From assembly GCA_963822695.1 (NCBI GenBank), contig CAWGJH010000012.1:49330-113329 (forward strand): a stretch of DNA of 64,000 nt. The letters are read 5' to 3'. A model generated the notes under the pieces. The model ran no database searches. It was not told where the DNA came from and saw nothing but the letters and a program-made list of their open reading frames with translations. Below are positions 17,281-25,987 of this stretch, in pieces. The translations under genes were made by a program, and so were the position numbers. Positions within the stretch are counted from its first letter, which is position 1. Each line of letters begins with the position of its first letter. Source of the stretch: GCA-003244245 sp963822695 (GTDB lineage: Bacteria; Actinomycetota; Actinomycetes; Mycobacteriales; Pseudonocardiaceae).

Positions 17281-18648
17281 TCATGGGCCGGTCCGTGCAG
17301 CCGATACCGGAGGCGGGGTGTGCACATCGGCCTGGAAGGGTTCGATCTGGCCGTCGGGCATGATCAAATACACTGTCTGTTCGTGGAGGAACGCCTCCGT
17401 CGCGGCGGAGCCCAAGGCCGCAGCGGCGAGCAGGGTCCCCCCGATCCGGTAGACATCTCGCACCACGCCGATGCGGAACAGCGAACGCGTCTCGTTCACC
17501 ACGTCGCCGCGCCCCGCCCGCAGGATCGTGCGGAGATTGTCATGCATGCCGAGCGCGGCCACCGCAGCTGAGATGTTCTCAATCTCGTGGCTGGTCACCG
17601 CGGCCAGCGCTCGGGCACGGTGGAGCGAGAGCCGCTTGAGGAGGAAGTGGCTGCTGGCCTGGCCGATAACCACGGGAAGCCCGTAATTTTTCGCCCGTGC
17701 GACGTTGTAGCGGTCCGGATCGCTTTCGACCGCTAGCACGGGCATGCCAAGCTCGCGCAGCAGGAGACACAGGCGTAGTCCGACCTGGCCCAGGCCGACG
17801 ACCACCACGTGGTCTTTGCGTGGAACTACCCGGGAGCCGACTATGGTGGTCAGCCGGCGGTCGAGCAGGCGCTCGACGACGCCTGCGGTACACAGCGCGG
17901 TGAAGGCAACAGCCGCGAGCATGCTCACCGCCGAGAAGACCTTGAACCAGCCGGGGCCCTGGTCAGCGGCCTGGTCCGGTCCGACGGTGACGATGGTCTT
18001 GGTCGCCGCGTAAAAGGCATCGACGAGTGACCGGCCAAGCACCAGGACTGTCGCCACGGTGTCGAGCACGAGGATGAGGAGGAACCCCAACAGGCCAGCA
18101 GTCAGGATCCGGGCGCTGGGCTCGAAGGGCCGAAAAAGCGAGCCAAGGCTCGCCAACAGCTGCTGCCCGCGACGGCGGTCGGACGCCTTGGTCCCCACCA
18201 GTTGCAGGCGTGCGTAGTCTGCCCGCACGCCGGAGAATCCCTCTGGGGTGCGCCTCACCCACAGCAGGCGGTCATCGAGGCAAGGCGCGGCCAGCGAGGG
18301 GGCAACGATCTCGGCCATGGACGTGACACGGATGTTGCTCACCGCGCGCTCTAGCTGGGAGCTGACGATCCGGCCGTGCACAGTGACGATCAGAGGCACT
18401 CCGGGGCGAATGTATTCCACGACGAGCGCCAGCCGGAGCGCGACCGCGTCATCCCTCGAGCATACGATCACCGAGTCGACCTGCTCGCTCAGCGCCTCGC
18501 GGATCTCGGCATCACTCGGATGCACCAGCCGGGTCACCCGAGCTGCGGCAGCATGTAACGCCCGCTGCGCGGCATCGGGCAGCTCACCGGGCCCGATGAG
18601 AAGCACACCCTGACTGGCGGAGCCATTGGCTGAAGGTCGGCTATCCAT
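17281..18648 (-). CDS. RCK/TrkA_N-domain ion-channel-like membrane protein without a normal selectivity filter
   Basis: 455 residues. An N-terminal Rossmann-like region (GVLLIGPGELPDAAQRAL, then DSVIVCSRDDAVAL) is followed by membrane helices near 183-205 and 232-262 with a pore-like segment between them. A C-terminal TrkA_N domain follows with VVVVGLGQVGLRLCLLLRE. In potassium channels the filter reads TVGYGD; here the pore reads TVGPDQAADQG, so potassium selectivity is unlikely by the known mechanism. It could be an altered-selectivity channel or a non-conducting sensor. The gene is alone, with a long upstream region. Confidence 0.75.
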   Translation of the reverse strand: MDSRPSANGSASQGVLLIGPGELPDAAQRALHAAAARVTRLVHPSDAEIREALSEQVDSVIVCSRDDAVALRLALVVEYIRPGVPLIVTVHGRIVSSQLERAVSNIRVTSMAEIVAPSLAAPCLDDRLLWVRRTPEGFSGVRADYARLQLVGTKASDRRRGQQLLASLGSLFRPFEPSARILTAGLLGFLLILVLDTVATVLVLGRSLVDAFYAATKTIVTVGPDQAADQGPGWFKVFSAVSMLAAVAFTALCTAGVVERLLDRRLTTIVGSRVVPRKDHVVVVGLGQVGLRLCLLLRELGMPVLAVESDPDRYNVARAKNYGLPVVIGQASSHFLLKRLSLHRARALAAVTSHEIENISAAVAALGMHDNLRTILRAGRGDVVNETRSLFRIGVVRDVYRIGGTLLAAAALGSAATEAFLHEQTVYLIMPDGQIEPFQADVHTPPPVSAARTGP

Positions 18649-19130
18649 CCCATCTCACCTCTCAGTGTGCTAGCTAGCGCTCAGGGACGACTCGCACCGC
18701 TACCGGTAGCCGTAGCGATCGTGCCCCGGATTCGCCCGATGATCTGGACCGCGGGCGTCATCGACCCCCCGTTATCTCGATCACCTATCTCAGCGGCTCG
18801 AAGGCGTCTTTCACCTGAATGGCCATACATCATCTCTTCCCGCGTCGGACCCAGAATGGTCATCGGTGAACCATCCACCCTGTGCCCGAGCGGAGCACTT
18901 GGCAACCCCCCAGCAAAGAAATATAGGTAACGGGAGGTTACGGGCGGATGCGAATGAGTTGTGACCAGCCATTGCGCGCTTGATGGTGAGGTTCCTCACT
19001 TCATCTCCTAACACCCTCCGCGACGGTCAACTCCCCGATTGGGTGACGGAGCAAACCGCGTACAGTACAGGAGATTTTCCCGCCGTGGCTAGCGATCTTC
19101 AGTCTCTAGAAAGCGCTCAAGTAGAGCCTG
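18649..19130. other. intergenic stretch between divergent and mobile-like genes
   Basis: No gene supported. It must hold the promoter of the channel-like gene on the minus strand. Nothing else recognised. Confidence 0.4.
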
Positions 19131-19343
19131 TCACAGTCGCGGACCAGGCGCTTGAGCTCGTGGACGGTGAGGATGGACGGCCAGCTCCCCGCGCAGCGTG
19201 GGCACGAGGATGAACCGGGCGGGGTGGTACTTCACGGCGACCTTGCCCGCCCGCGTCCGGCAGGGGCTGCCCGCCGACACCTCGCACTGGGGGCAGGGGT
19301 GGCGCTCGACCGCAGTGGCGACCTGTTCGGGCGTCAACTGCAT
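19131..19343 (-). pseudogene. zinc-finger N-terminal fragment of an actinobacterial recombinase-type protein
   Basis: From ATG 19343 the product reads LTPEQVATAVERHPCPQCE, then SAGSPCRTRAGKVAVKYHPA and FILVPTLRGEL. The Cys pairs and the AVKYH.ARF segment are typical of the small zinc-finger domain that precedes resolvase-like or phage-type proteins in actinomycetes. After residue 58 the sequence becomes an Arg/Pro run and stops, so the rest of the protein is missing. The stand-alone small protein alternative cannot be excluded. Confidence 0.5.
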
Positions 19344-19602
19344 CCCGCATGAGCCTGTAGTGGTTTGCATGATCATCCGTGCAGGACACGGAAGTGGAGC
19401 GAACTCATTGCATTCTCTGACCCAGCACAAACCCCGTCGCCTAGTGACGCGCCCCATCACCGGGTAAACCACCGATTTCGCAGCTCAACCCCCAATCTCA
19501 CCGACTAGCGCGGCAACTCACATGGAGAGCCTGGGTTAGACTCCTCCGGTGAGCGCGCGGATGCGCGAGCAGTGGCTTCAGTGCATGCCCAGGGAGGCCG
19601 AG

Positions 19603-19869
19603 ATGGCGAAGGACCAGCCGTACTTGATTAGTCCCGAAGAAGCCGAACGGCTCGGCGTGGACGACGGCTCCAGGCTGGTCAACAAGCTGGCGAAGGAGCA
19701 GCAGATCACGATCGAGCTGACGCCGGAGCAGATGGAGGCGATCCTCAGCCAGTGGCGCTCGGCCGACAACACCCGGCCGGCCGAGCTGAGGTTTACGGTC
19801 GAGGGCGAGCCGCAGACGAGCCTGCGGGTGGCGGCATACGCGTATTACGGTGACAGCTGCTGCGGGTGA
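19603..19869 (+). CDS. candidate RiPP precursor peptide
   Basis: 88 residues from ATG 19603, five bases behind a strong AGGGAGG; longer frames from GTG 19549 lack a ribosome site. Residues 1-55 look like a leader: acidic, helical, with ISPEEAERLG and IELTPEQMEAILSQW. Residues 64-75 (FTVEGEPQTSLR) are extended and lead into the C-terminal AAYAYYGDSCCG. The end is rich in Tyr, with two adjacent Cys before the last Gly. The TGA overlaps the GTG of the SagB-type gene by four bases, so the pair is translationally coupled. Such overlap with a peptide-modifying dehydrogenase is what makes this a precursor candidate. No named precursor family recognised; it could also be a small binding partner. Confidence 0.65.
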   Translation: MAKDQPYLISPEEAERLGVDDGSRLVNKLAKEQQITIELTPEQMEAILSQWRSADNTRPAELRFTVEGEPQTSLRVAAYAYYGDSCCG

Positions 19870-21014
19870 GTGCGGAGGCCGACCCGGCGCCAGCCGAGGG
19901 CAGCGCGGCCCGGATCCGGCGGGCTCAGTCGCTGGTCGCCACCTGGGGCGACGGCCGGTTCTGCCTGGAGAACTACCTCACCGGCAAGCGGACGGCTGTG
20001 GCGGTACCGGTCGTTCAGGTGCTTGATGCGCTGGACGATTACGTCAACGTCGAGGAGGTCCGGCGCCGCCTCGACATCCCGGCGCTGGATGACCTCCTGG
20101 CCACCCTGCATGACCGCGATCTCGTGGTGACCGAAGGCTCCGCCGTCGCGAGGAAAGACGAGCTGCTGGAATCGACCTGGCGGTGGCGGCACGACGCGCG
20201 GTATTTCCACTTCGCCACCAACGATCTCGACTTCGTCAGCGACCCCGCCGAGCAGCTTGACTACTTACTCCGCCGCGCCGCGGAGACACCACCGCCCTCG
20301 CCGTACCAGGACTACGACCGCCCGGGCACCGCGCTGGCCCGCCGGCACGACGACCGGACTGGCCCCTTTTGGCAGACCCTGCGCCGGCGGCGGACCTGCC
20401 GGTCGTTCACCGGCGCGGCGATCAGCCGCGACGACTTCGCCGACATCCTGCTCTGGACCTGGGGCCGCAGCCGGCACCTGTCCTTCCCGCGTACCGGTGA
20501 CTTCGTGGTGAAGACCAGCCCCTCCGGCGGGGCTCGGCACCCCATTGAGGTCTATCCGGTGGTGCTCGCGGTCGAGAATATCGATCCAGGCATCTACCAC
20601 TACTCGGTGCGGGAGAACAGCATCGTGCCGCTGCGCACGGGCGGTGTCGCCGACCTGGCGGTGGAGCTTTGCGCCGGACACGAGTGGATCCGCACCGCCG
20701 CCGCCGTGTTCTTCATGACCGCCGTGGTCGAGCGCAGTGCCTGGAAGTACCCGAGCTCGCACGCCTACCGCGTGCTGCACCTCGACGCGGGACACCTCGG
20801 CCAGACGTTCCATCTGGTCTGCACCGAACTCGGCCTCGGCCCGTTCACCTTCGCCGCCACCCACAACCCGGCCGTCGAGGCTGCGCTCGGCATCGACGGC
20901 GTCACCGAGATCGTCATGTACACGGCGGCGGTCGGCATCCCAGCGCCGGGAGCCGCCGGACCAACCGGCGCTAGCCCAACCACGGCGAGCGACGGCCGCC
21001 CGACGGTCAGGTGA
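19866..21014 (+). CDS. SagB/ThcOx-family dehydrogenase with N-terminal winged-helix-like region
   Basis: 382 residues from GTG 19866, overlapping the precursor stop. Residues 30-95 (ENYLTGKRTAV, VVQVLDAL, VRRRLDIPALDDLLATL) look like the small winged-helix of RiPP recognition elements. The nitroreductase-fold catalytic part runs from about 170: RRRRTCRSFTG, SPSGGARHPIEVYPVV near 219, YHYSVRENSIVPL, and LGLGPFTFAATH near 322. SagB enzymes are FMN-dependent and usually oxidise azolines made by a YcaO cyclodehydratase. No YcaO gene lies in this window, so the enzyme may act on Cys or Tyr of the precursor in another way, or work with a distant YcaO. Confidence 0.85.
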   Translation: MSAEADPAPAEGSAARIRRAQSLVATWGDGRFCLENYLTGKRTAVAVPVVQVLDALDDYVNVEEVRRRLDIPALDDLLATLHDRDLVVTEGSAVARKDELLESTWRWRHDARYFHFATNDLDFVSDPAEQLDYLLRRAAETPPPSPYQDYDRPGTALARRHDDRTGPFWQTLRRRRTCRSFTGAAISRDDFADILLWTWGRSRHLSFPRTGDFVVKTSPSGGARHPIEVYPVVLAVENIDPGIYHYSVRENSIVPLRTGGVADLAVELCAGHEWIRTAAAVFFMTAVVERSAWKYPSSHAYRVLHLDAGHLGQTFHLVCTELGLGPFTFAATHNPAVEAALGIDGVTEIVMYTAAVGIPAPGAAGPTGASPTTASDGRPTVR

Positions 21015-21261
21015 AGGTCAGCCTCTGGCCCCGGGAGCCGCGGCGGAGGTAGCTGGTCAGGCCCGGCCAGCTGCCCACTCCGGCGGCGAGCGCCCCCGGC
21101 AAAGCCCACAGGGTCCACGGCGTCCAGCCGGTGATCAGGGTTGCCCACACAACCGCGCTCGCGGCGAGGTCGAGGATCTGGCCAGGGCGGGCATCGGCTG
21201 TAGGGACCGGGTGTCTTAGAGACGGCTGCGGCCGACCCCGGCGAACTGCAACGCAAGGCAC
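21007..21261 (-). CDS. possible small membrane protein
   Basis: Up to 84 codons with hydrophobic stretches around AASAVVWATLITGWTPWTLWALPGAL (in two parts, VVWATLITGW and TLWALPGALAAGV) and a basic end. The only ATG (21261) lies inside the upstream small gene. The start is doubtful, so confidence is low. No family recognised. Confidence 0.3.
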   Translation of the reverse strand: MPCVAVRRGRPQPSLRHPVPTADARPGQILDLAASAVVWATLITGWTPWTLWALPGALAAGVGSWPGLTSYLRRGSRGQRLTFT

Positions 21262-21419
21262 AGCAGTCCGGCCGTGATGAAGACGAGCGCACCCAGCGGG
21301 CCGAACGTGACGCTGGCCAGTTCGAACACCAGGGCGATGAGAAATAAGATGGCGGCGACGATGGCGAGCAAGATGGTCTCCTTAGTCGGTGGGGCGGCGT
21401 GGTGCTCAGTACTGGCCAC
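21216..21419 (-). CDS. small two-helix membrane protein
   Basis: 67 residues from GTG 21419. A polar 13-residue start is followed by two hydrophobic helices (ILLAIVAAILFLIALVFEL and LGALVFITAGLLCLALQF). It resembles many unnamed actinobacterial small membrane proteins. Its stop lies inside the following frame on the same strand, suggesting a short operon if that frame is real. Confidence 0.5.
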   Translation of the reverse strand: MASTEHHAAPPTKETILLAIVAAILFLIALVFELASVTFGPLGALVFITAGLLCLALQFAGVGRSRL

Positions 21420-21973
21420 TTCCGTGCGGCTGCGGCTGATATGTCATACACGCACCTGAGGTGGCGGGTGGCATCGACTCCCCGCTCCCTGTGCAGTCGA
21501 CGATCCGCCAGCTCGTCAACGTTCGCACCGAGCGGGTGGCACGTCGCCCCCCGCTCGCGGGTATCCCGTCCCGTGGCAGGCCAACACCCCCGCGTGCCAT
21601 TAACACCGGTCAACCAACGGTCACCAGCGGAGCACCGTGACCCGGGCCGACCGCAGATTAAAGCCCCTGAGCGCGCAGTGGGCGCAGCCTTCCACGCTGG
21701 GGTTCACACGTTGATCTCCAGGCCGTCTCCGGCCCAGAGCTTCCCCGGCGCAGGCGTCGCAGGGTGAGCGGAGGAGCTGATCGGTAAGCCGGACCAGGGT
21801 CGTGTCGTCCTCCGACCAGCGGGCTAGGGTCGGAAAGCCGCCTGACCAGCGGCGAAGCGTGCCGACGTGGGCCGCCGCTTTCCAAAGCCAGTGTGCCCAG
21901 GGTGCTCCGCTGAAGATCCATGTGCCACCCTCGGCTGGTTTACGGAGGACCGCGAGCGGGTAGTCCTACCCCT
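21420..21973. other. intergenic stretch without a supported gene
   Basis: Open frames on both strands look like shadows of GC bias. No motif or hairpin was recognised. Confidence 0.4.
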
Positions 21974-22657
21974 ATGAAGAACACGCAGGCGGCAAAGCGC
22001 GTGACACCGCCGGGCAACATATTTGTTTCGCTCCATAAGCAGCTCGACAATATCCGGAAGTGGAACGAGGAGCGTGGTTGGGGTTTCAGCCCTGAGGACC
22101 TCGACTCCGTGGATCTCACCCCTCCGATTGAGGGCACGCCGCTCGTCGTTGATCTCATCGCTGTCTACCTGGACGGCGAGACCGAGCTGAACGGGGTTCG
22201 ACGCACATGCCATGAACTGTGGACGGTGGCTGCCGAGCAGCAGCCCCGCACCTGGTGCTGGGACTGGTACTGGGACAAGTGGTTGCATCGGCCCAAGCCG
22301 GTGCGCCTGTTCGACGGTCTTGTCCATCGGCCTGGTATCCGCAGAGTGACTGTCGATCTGGGCGCCCACTGTGAACCCGGGCGGTACCTCTCCGCCAGCA
22401 AGGTTCGCAGCCATGACTCGGCGCACGCCGAGGTGCTCGCCGCTGCGGCTCACTTTCCTCGGTGGGTCCGGGCTATGGACGGGAAAACCGTTCCCTACGC
22501 CTGGCTCTCAGGCTATGAGGTGATGGTGTGGGAACGCCCGAGCCCCGAGCGTCTACCCGCCCTCAGCTGGGTCGGCTACCGGCAGACCATGAGCCTCACC
22601 GCCGACTGGGCTGAACACTCCTACAGCGGATGGGCCTCTCCCACCTGCATCAGGTGA
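21974..22657 (+). CDS. conserved-looking hypothetical protein
   Basis: 227 residues from ATG 21974 (alternative 21920). The product is soluble, Trp- and Arg-rich: ERGWGFSPEDLDSVDLTPP, VVDLIAVYLDGETEL, TWCWDWYWDKWLH, and a C-terminal AMDGKTVPYAWLSGYEVMV. The frame is long and its composition natural. No family recognised. About 96 bases separate it from the acetoacetate-decarboxylase-like gene downstream on the same strand. Confidence 0.6.
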   Translation: MKNTQAAKRVTPPGNIFVSLHKQLDNIRKWNEERGWGFSPEDLDSVDLTPPIEGTPLVVDLIAVYLDGETELNGVRRTCHELWTVAAEQQPRTWCWDWYWDKWLHRPKPVRLFDGLVHRPGIRRVTVDLGAHCEPGRYLSASKVRSHDSAHAEVLAAAAHFPRWVRAMDGKTVPYAWLSGYEVMVWERPSPERLPALSWVGYRQTMSLTADWAEHSYSGWASPTCIR

Positions 22658-22753
22658 GGACAATCTCAGCAGATGAGGCACCCGGCACTGCAGTGCTGGT
22701 CCGTTCGCCGCACGGGCAGGGCACGCGTCTGTCATCACCAGGAAGTTTCCACC

Positions 22754-23473
22754 GTGAATAGCGACTTCGTTCGGCTGTCGGGTCCGCCGGAGACGGCGTT
22801 GCGCCGCGAGGATGTGGCCACCCTGCCCCCCAGTGCCCCAGCGGCACCGTGGCGGGTGACTGCTCGAGCGCTGTTCTGGACCGATCGACCGGACGACCCC
22901 GCCCGTTCCGCGCTCGAGGCGGTCGTGCCGGAAGAGGTCTCGGCTGGTGCCACGCCGATCGCCACCCTCGGAGCACTGATCCAGTACCTCGACACCCCGG
23001 TCGGGCGTTATTCGGAGATTATGGGGGCGGTCGTCTACCGCCGGGGCCGCACCGTGTTCACCCACATCCCTTTTATCGCCGTCGACTCCCCGGCCAGCGT
23101 GGTTGGCGGGCGCACCAACTGGGCGTTGCCCAAGACGCTCGCCAGCTTCGACGGTCAGCTGGCCAATCGGATCCCGATGATCGCGACCGGCGGCGACTGG
23201 TGCGTCGAAGCCACCCCCACCGCCGGTCGGCTCGCGGTGCCCCTGCTGCTGCCGAAGCTCCTCGCGCTGGTCCAGCTCGGCCCGCACCGCACGGTGTGGT
23301 CGGTACGGCCCAGCGGTTACGGGATAGCGCGGCCGGCCCGGGCGGACGTGCGGGTGACCGCTCAACCCACCCTGCGCGACTGGTTCCCCTCGGGCATGCG
23401 CCCCAGCGCGCTCGGTCGGCTGACCATGTTCCTGGGACCGGCCGCCAGGCGAGCGCTCCCGCCCTCGATGTGA
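22754..23473 (+). CDS. acetoacetate-decarboxylase-like protein
   Basis: 239 residues from GTG 22754. The ADC superfamily (PF06314) fold is suggested by YSEIMGAVVYRRGRTVF, HIPFIAVDSPASVVGGR, NWALPKTLASFDG and the C-terminal AQPTLRDWFPSG. In true acetoacetate decarboxylase the Schiff-base Lys sits in an EYPK-type motif; here the region reads NWALPKT, so Lys is present at a comparable place. Many members are non-decarboxylating relatives of unknown substrate. No pathway genes are adjacent. Confidence 0.75.
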   Translation: MNSDFVRLSGPPETALRREDVATLPPSAPAAPWRVTARALFWTDRPDDPARSALEAVVPEEVSAGATPIATLGALIQYLDTPVGRYSEIMGAVVYRRGRTVFTHIPFIAVDSPASVVGGRTNWALPKTLASFDGQLANRIPMIATGGDWCVEATPTAGRLAVPLLLPKLLALVQLGPHRTVWSVRPSGYGIARPARADVRVTAQPTLRDWFPSGMRPSALGRLTMFLGPAARRALPPSM

Positions 23474-23791
23474 TGTCCGAATCAGTCATCGATTAGTGCG
23501 GGCGCGCCCAGTCCTCGGGTAGACCCCCGCTACTTGCTGGTTCTGCCGGGCGCGACCTTCCATCCCCTGTTCGGAGCGAGGGCCCGCACCCCAGTTCGAC
23601 GCCCCTGACGGCATCCTGCGGCTGGTACGCCAGGCAACCCGGCGTGCCGATGCCCTCCGCACCGGCTGAGTGGAGGCCGCGGTGGCGTAGGATTGACGAG
23701 TTGCCGGGGTTTTCCGTGCACGCCATTCGGACGTGGCGTCTGCGGTGGCCGTTGGGGACGAGATACCTCATGGATCGGCTGGTGCCCTGGC
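23474..23791. other. intergenic stretch ahead of the GAF-ANTAR gene
   Basis: No supported gene. A short plus-strand frame at 23535-23671 reads CWFCRARPSIPC and ILRLVRQATRRADALRTG before a stop, possibly a tiny or decayed gene. The promoter for the GAF-ANTAR gene should lie here. Confidence 0.35.
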
Positions 23792-24526
23792 ATGTCGTCG
23801 CCGTGTGATCCTGCGTGGTTGTCGGAGTTGCAGGCGTTGTTGTTGGGCACTGATACGCTGTACGGTTTCCTTGATCGGTTGGCCCAGCTTACGACGCGAG
23901 CGTTGCCCGAGGGTAGTTCGTGCGGGGTCACCGTGCGTCAGGACTCCCGGCCGGTCACCCTGGCCGCCAGTGATGACTGGACCTTGCGGGTTGACCAGTT
24001 GCAGTACGACCTCGGTGAGGGTCCCTGTGTGGAGACCCTGGCTACCGGGAAGGTCAATTACATCCTCGACACCACCACCGAGGTGCGGTGGGCGGGTTTC
24101 TGCCGAGCCGTTCACGAGTATGGTGTGCACTCGTGCCTGGGGTTGCCACTGAGCAGTCCTACCGGGCTGATGGGGTGCTACAACTTCTACTCGACTCGGC
24201 GTGATGGGTTCGGTGAGGAGAGCCGGGGGCAGCTGGAGGTGTTCGCTGGTAACGCCGCCGGGGCGGTGGCCGTCGCGTTGAAGCTGGCCGATCAGGCACA
24301 GCTCTCAGCGGATCTGCACCAGGCACTGACCTCACGCGCGGCCATCGATCGAGCGATCGGGATCTTGATGGCCCAACAGCGTTGCGACGCTGAGACCGCC
24401 TTCGATCTCCTTCAGCGGGCCTCGCAGAACCGCAACCTCAAGCTTCGCGAGCTGGCGGCTGAGATCGTCACGGCCGTCAGCGGCAAACCACCAGAACCAG
24501 GAACCTTCCAACCCCGTCGCTCCTGA
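23792..24526 (+). CDS. GAF- and ANTAR-domain transcription antitermination regulator
   Basis: 244 residues from ATG 23792. Residues 15-165 form a GAF sensor domain (GVTVRQDSRPVTLAA, YDLGEGPCVETL, WAGFCRAVHEYG, SCLGLPLSSP). Residues 180-235 form an ANTAR RNA-binding domain (LHQALTSRAAIDRAIGILM, CDAETAFDLLQRASQN, KLRELAAEIV). ANTAR proteins bind paired hexaloop hairpins in nascent mRNA and prevent termination. The ligand is unknown. The STAS and anti-sigma genes that follow suggest a stress-signalling neighbourhood. Confidence 0.93.
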   Translation: MSSPCDPAWLSELQALLLGTDTLYGFLDRLAQLTTRALPEGSSCGVTVRQDSRPVTLAASDDWTLRVDQLQYDLGEGPCVETLATGKVNYILDTTTEVRWAGFCRAVHEYGVHSCLGLPLSSPTGLMGCYNFYSTRRDGFGEESRGQLEVFAGNAAGAVAVALKLADQAQLSADLHQALTSRAAIDRAIGILMAQQRCDAETAFDLLQRASQNRNLKLRELAAEIVTAVSGKPPEPGTFQPRRS

Positions 24527-24563
24527 CCACTTTCCACCTCACCGTCCGGCAGGCATGCAGCGG

Positions 24564-25013
24564 TTAGGTCGAGCACTGCACCACTGCCTCGGCCACCGTG
24601 GCGGCCAGGGGCACCAGCTCGGTCGCCCTGGTCACCTCCAGCGCGCGCAGCACCACTCGGTTCTGTACCACCAGCCGCAGCGCCATTCCTTCGGCGAAGG
24701 TCTGATCGGCGATTTCGACCAGCAGACCGATCCCACATGCAGCCAGGAATGACACCTCAGTGCAGTCCAGCACCACCCCCCGGCGGGTACCGGGCAGATG
24801 CTTGTGCAGGTGTTCCCGCAGCTGCCCCACGGTGGCTAGGTCAACCTCACCTGCTAGCCGCAGCACCAATACCCCCTCGTCGCAGGAGGGCAGGGCCGTC
24901 ACCGTCAAAGATTGTTTCCCTTGCCACTGCGCGGCCGAGCCAGCTCCGATGAGTGCCGTCTGACGCCGCCGACTCCCCGACTGGCAACTACGGTGATGTT
25001 GATCCGCGATCAC
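24564..25013 (-). CDS. STAS-domain anti-sigma factor antagonist
   Basis: 149 residues from GTG 25013; the STAS domain proper begins at about residue 33. SpoIIAA-type features: VLVLRLAGEVDLATVGQL, GVVLDCTEVSFLAACGIGLL and a C-terminal helix with ELVPLAATVAEAV. In place of the usual Ser in the D-x-S phosphorylation site it reads LAACGIG, so the phosphorylatable Ser appears replaced by Ala, which could make it constitutively active. It is convergent with the GAF-ANTAR gene. Confidence 0.85.
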   Translation of the reverse strand: MIADQHHRSCQSGSRRRQTALIGAGSAAQWQGKQSLTVTALPSCDEGVLVLRLAGEVDLATVGQLREHLHKHLPGTRRGVVLDCTEVSFLAACGIGLLVEIADQTFAEGMALRLVVQNRVVLRALEVTRATELVPLAATVAEAVVQCST

Positions 25014-25283
25014 GCAGATTCACTCCTGCCAGACTGCCCGCCATGAGGAGTCGCAGCCGCGCCCCACGCCGCGACAAACGCGGCGGGACACCACCGGCAC
25101 CAGCACTCCCGTGAGCGCGCGCTGTGGAAGCGGCTAGCTGCATAACCGCTGTCCATGATGCTAGCGGCTTACCGGGCACGGCGTGGATCAGAGGCGATGA
25201 TTGACCAGACAGGTGTCGGCTGCCCTCGGACCGGGTATTCCCCACCTGACCACGACGACAGACCACTATGAGGGTGGGCCGCG

Positions 25284-25745
25284 ATGGTTTTTGGACGTGC
25301 TGCCTCGGTCCTGCCCCCGGCAGAAGTCGGGAGAAACACCATCATCACCAGGGAGCTCGAGCTAGCCACTGAGGCCGACCCGGACAACGCGCGCCAGTTG
25401 CGTGGGCGGTTCCAGCAGTGGCTGTGGACACTCGGTGCACCTCCCGCGCTAGTTGACGATCTCACCTTGGCCGTCTATGAAGCCTTGGCCAACGTGGTCG
25501 AACACGCTTACCACCCCGACCACCCCCACCCGGTGATGCGCCTGCAGGCCCAACTTGACCACGACCAACTGCTGATCACCATCACCGACCACGGCTGCTG
25601 GCGCACTCCCGGCGAACCGGGCTATCGCGGCCGCGGCCTGGCGATGATGCGCTCTCTCACCTCCGAAGTACACCTCGATCCCACCGTTCACGGCACCACG
25701 GTGCAGCTACGCGCCGTACTCACAGAACCGATCATCGCACCATGA
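25284..25745 (+). CDS. RsbW/SpoIIAB-like anti-sigma ATPase
   Basis: 153 residues from ATG 25284. HATPase_c-type domain: DDLTLAVYEALANVVEHAY (N box with Glu and Asn), LLITITDHGCW (G1) and GYRGRGLAMMRSL (G2). Such kinases bind a sigma factor or phosphorylate STAS proteins. It lies near the STAS gene and the GAF-ANTAR gene but in its own transcript; no sigma factor gene is present in the window. Confidence 0.9.
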   Translation: MVFGRAASVLPPAEVGRNTIITRELELATEADPDNARQLRGRFQQWLWTLGAPPALVDDLTLAVYEALANVVEHAYHPDHPHPVMRLQAQLDHDQLLITITDHGCWRTPGEPGYRGRGLAMMRSLTSEVHLDPTVHGTTVQLRAVLTEPIIAP

Positions 25746-25786
25746 ACACCGGGCACCGTGCAGACCGAACCAGTGATCTATTCGGT

Positions 25787-25987
25787 TCAGCTGGTGGTGT
25801 GATACGAGTCGGAGCCGGTGTGGGCGATATGTTGAACTCCGATCCACGTGTTATGAAGAATATCACTGAGCCTCTCACTTGCCGGCTGGATCGAGTTCGC
25901 AATGAAAGGTCCAAGCAAGTTCAAGAGAAGAATGATCAGTACAATAACGATGAAGAAAGTAAGTACCCTCTCTGCCGTCCTTACCAT
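25787..25987 (-). CDS. small single-pass membrane protein
   Basis: 66 residues from ATG 25987 with AAGGAAGG upstream. One long hydrophobic helix near residues 8-28 (FFIVIVLIILLLNLLGPF). The C-terminal 35 residues are polar (QPASERLSDILHNTW). The DNA is A/T-richer than its neighbours. No family recognised. Confidence 0.55.
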   Translation of the reverse strand: MVRTAERVLTFFIVIVLIILLLNLLGPFIANSIQPASERLSDILHNTWIGVQHIAHTGSDSYHTTS

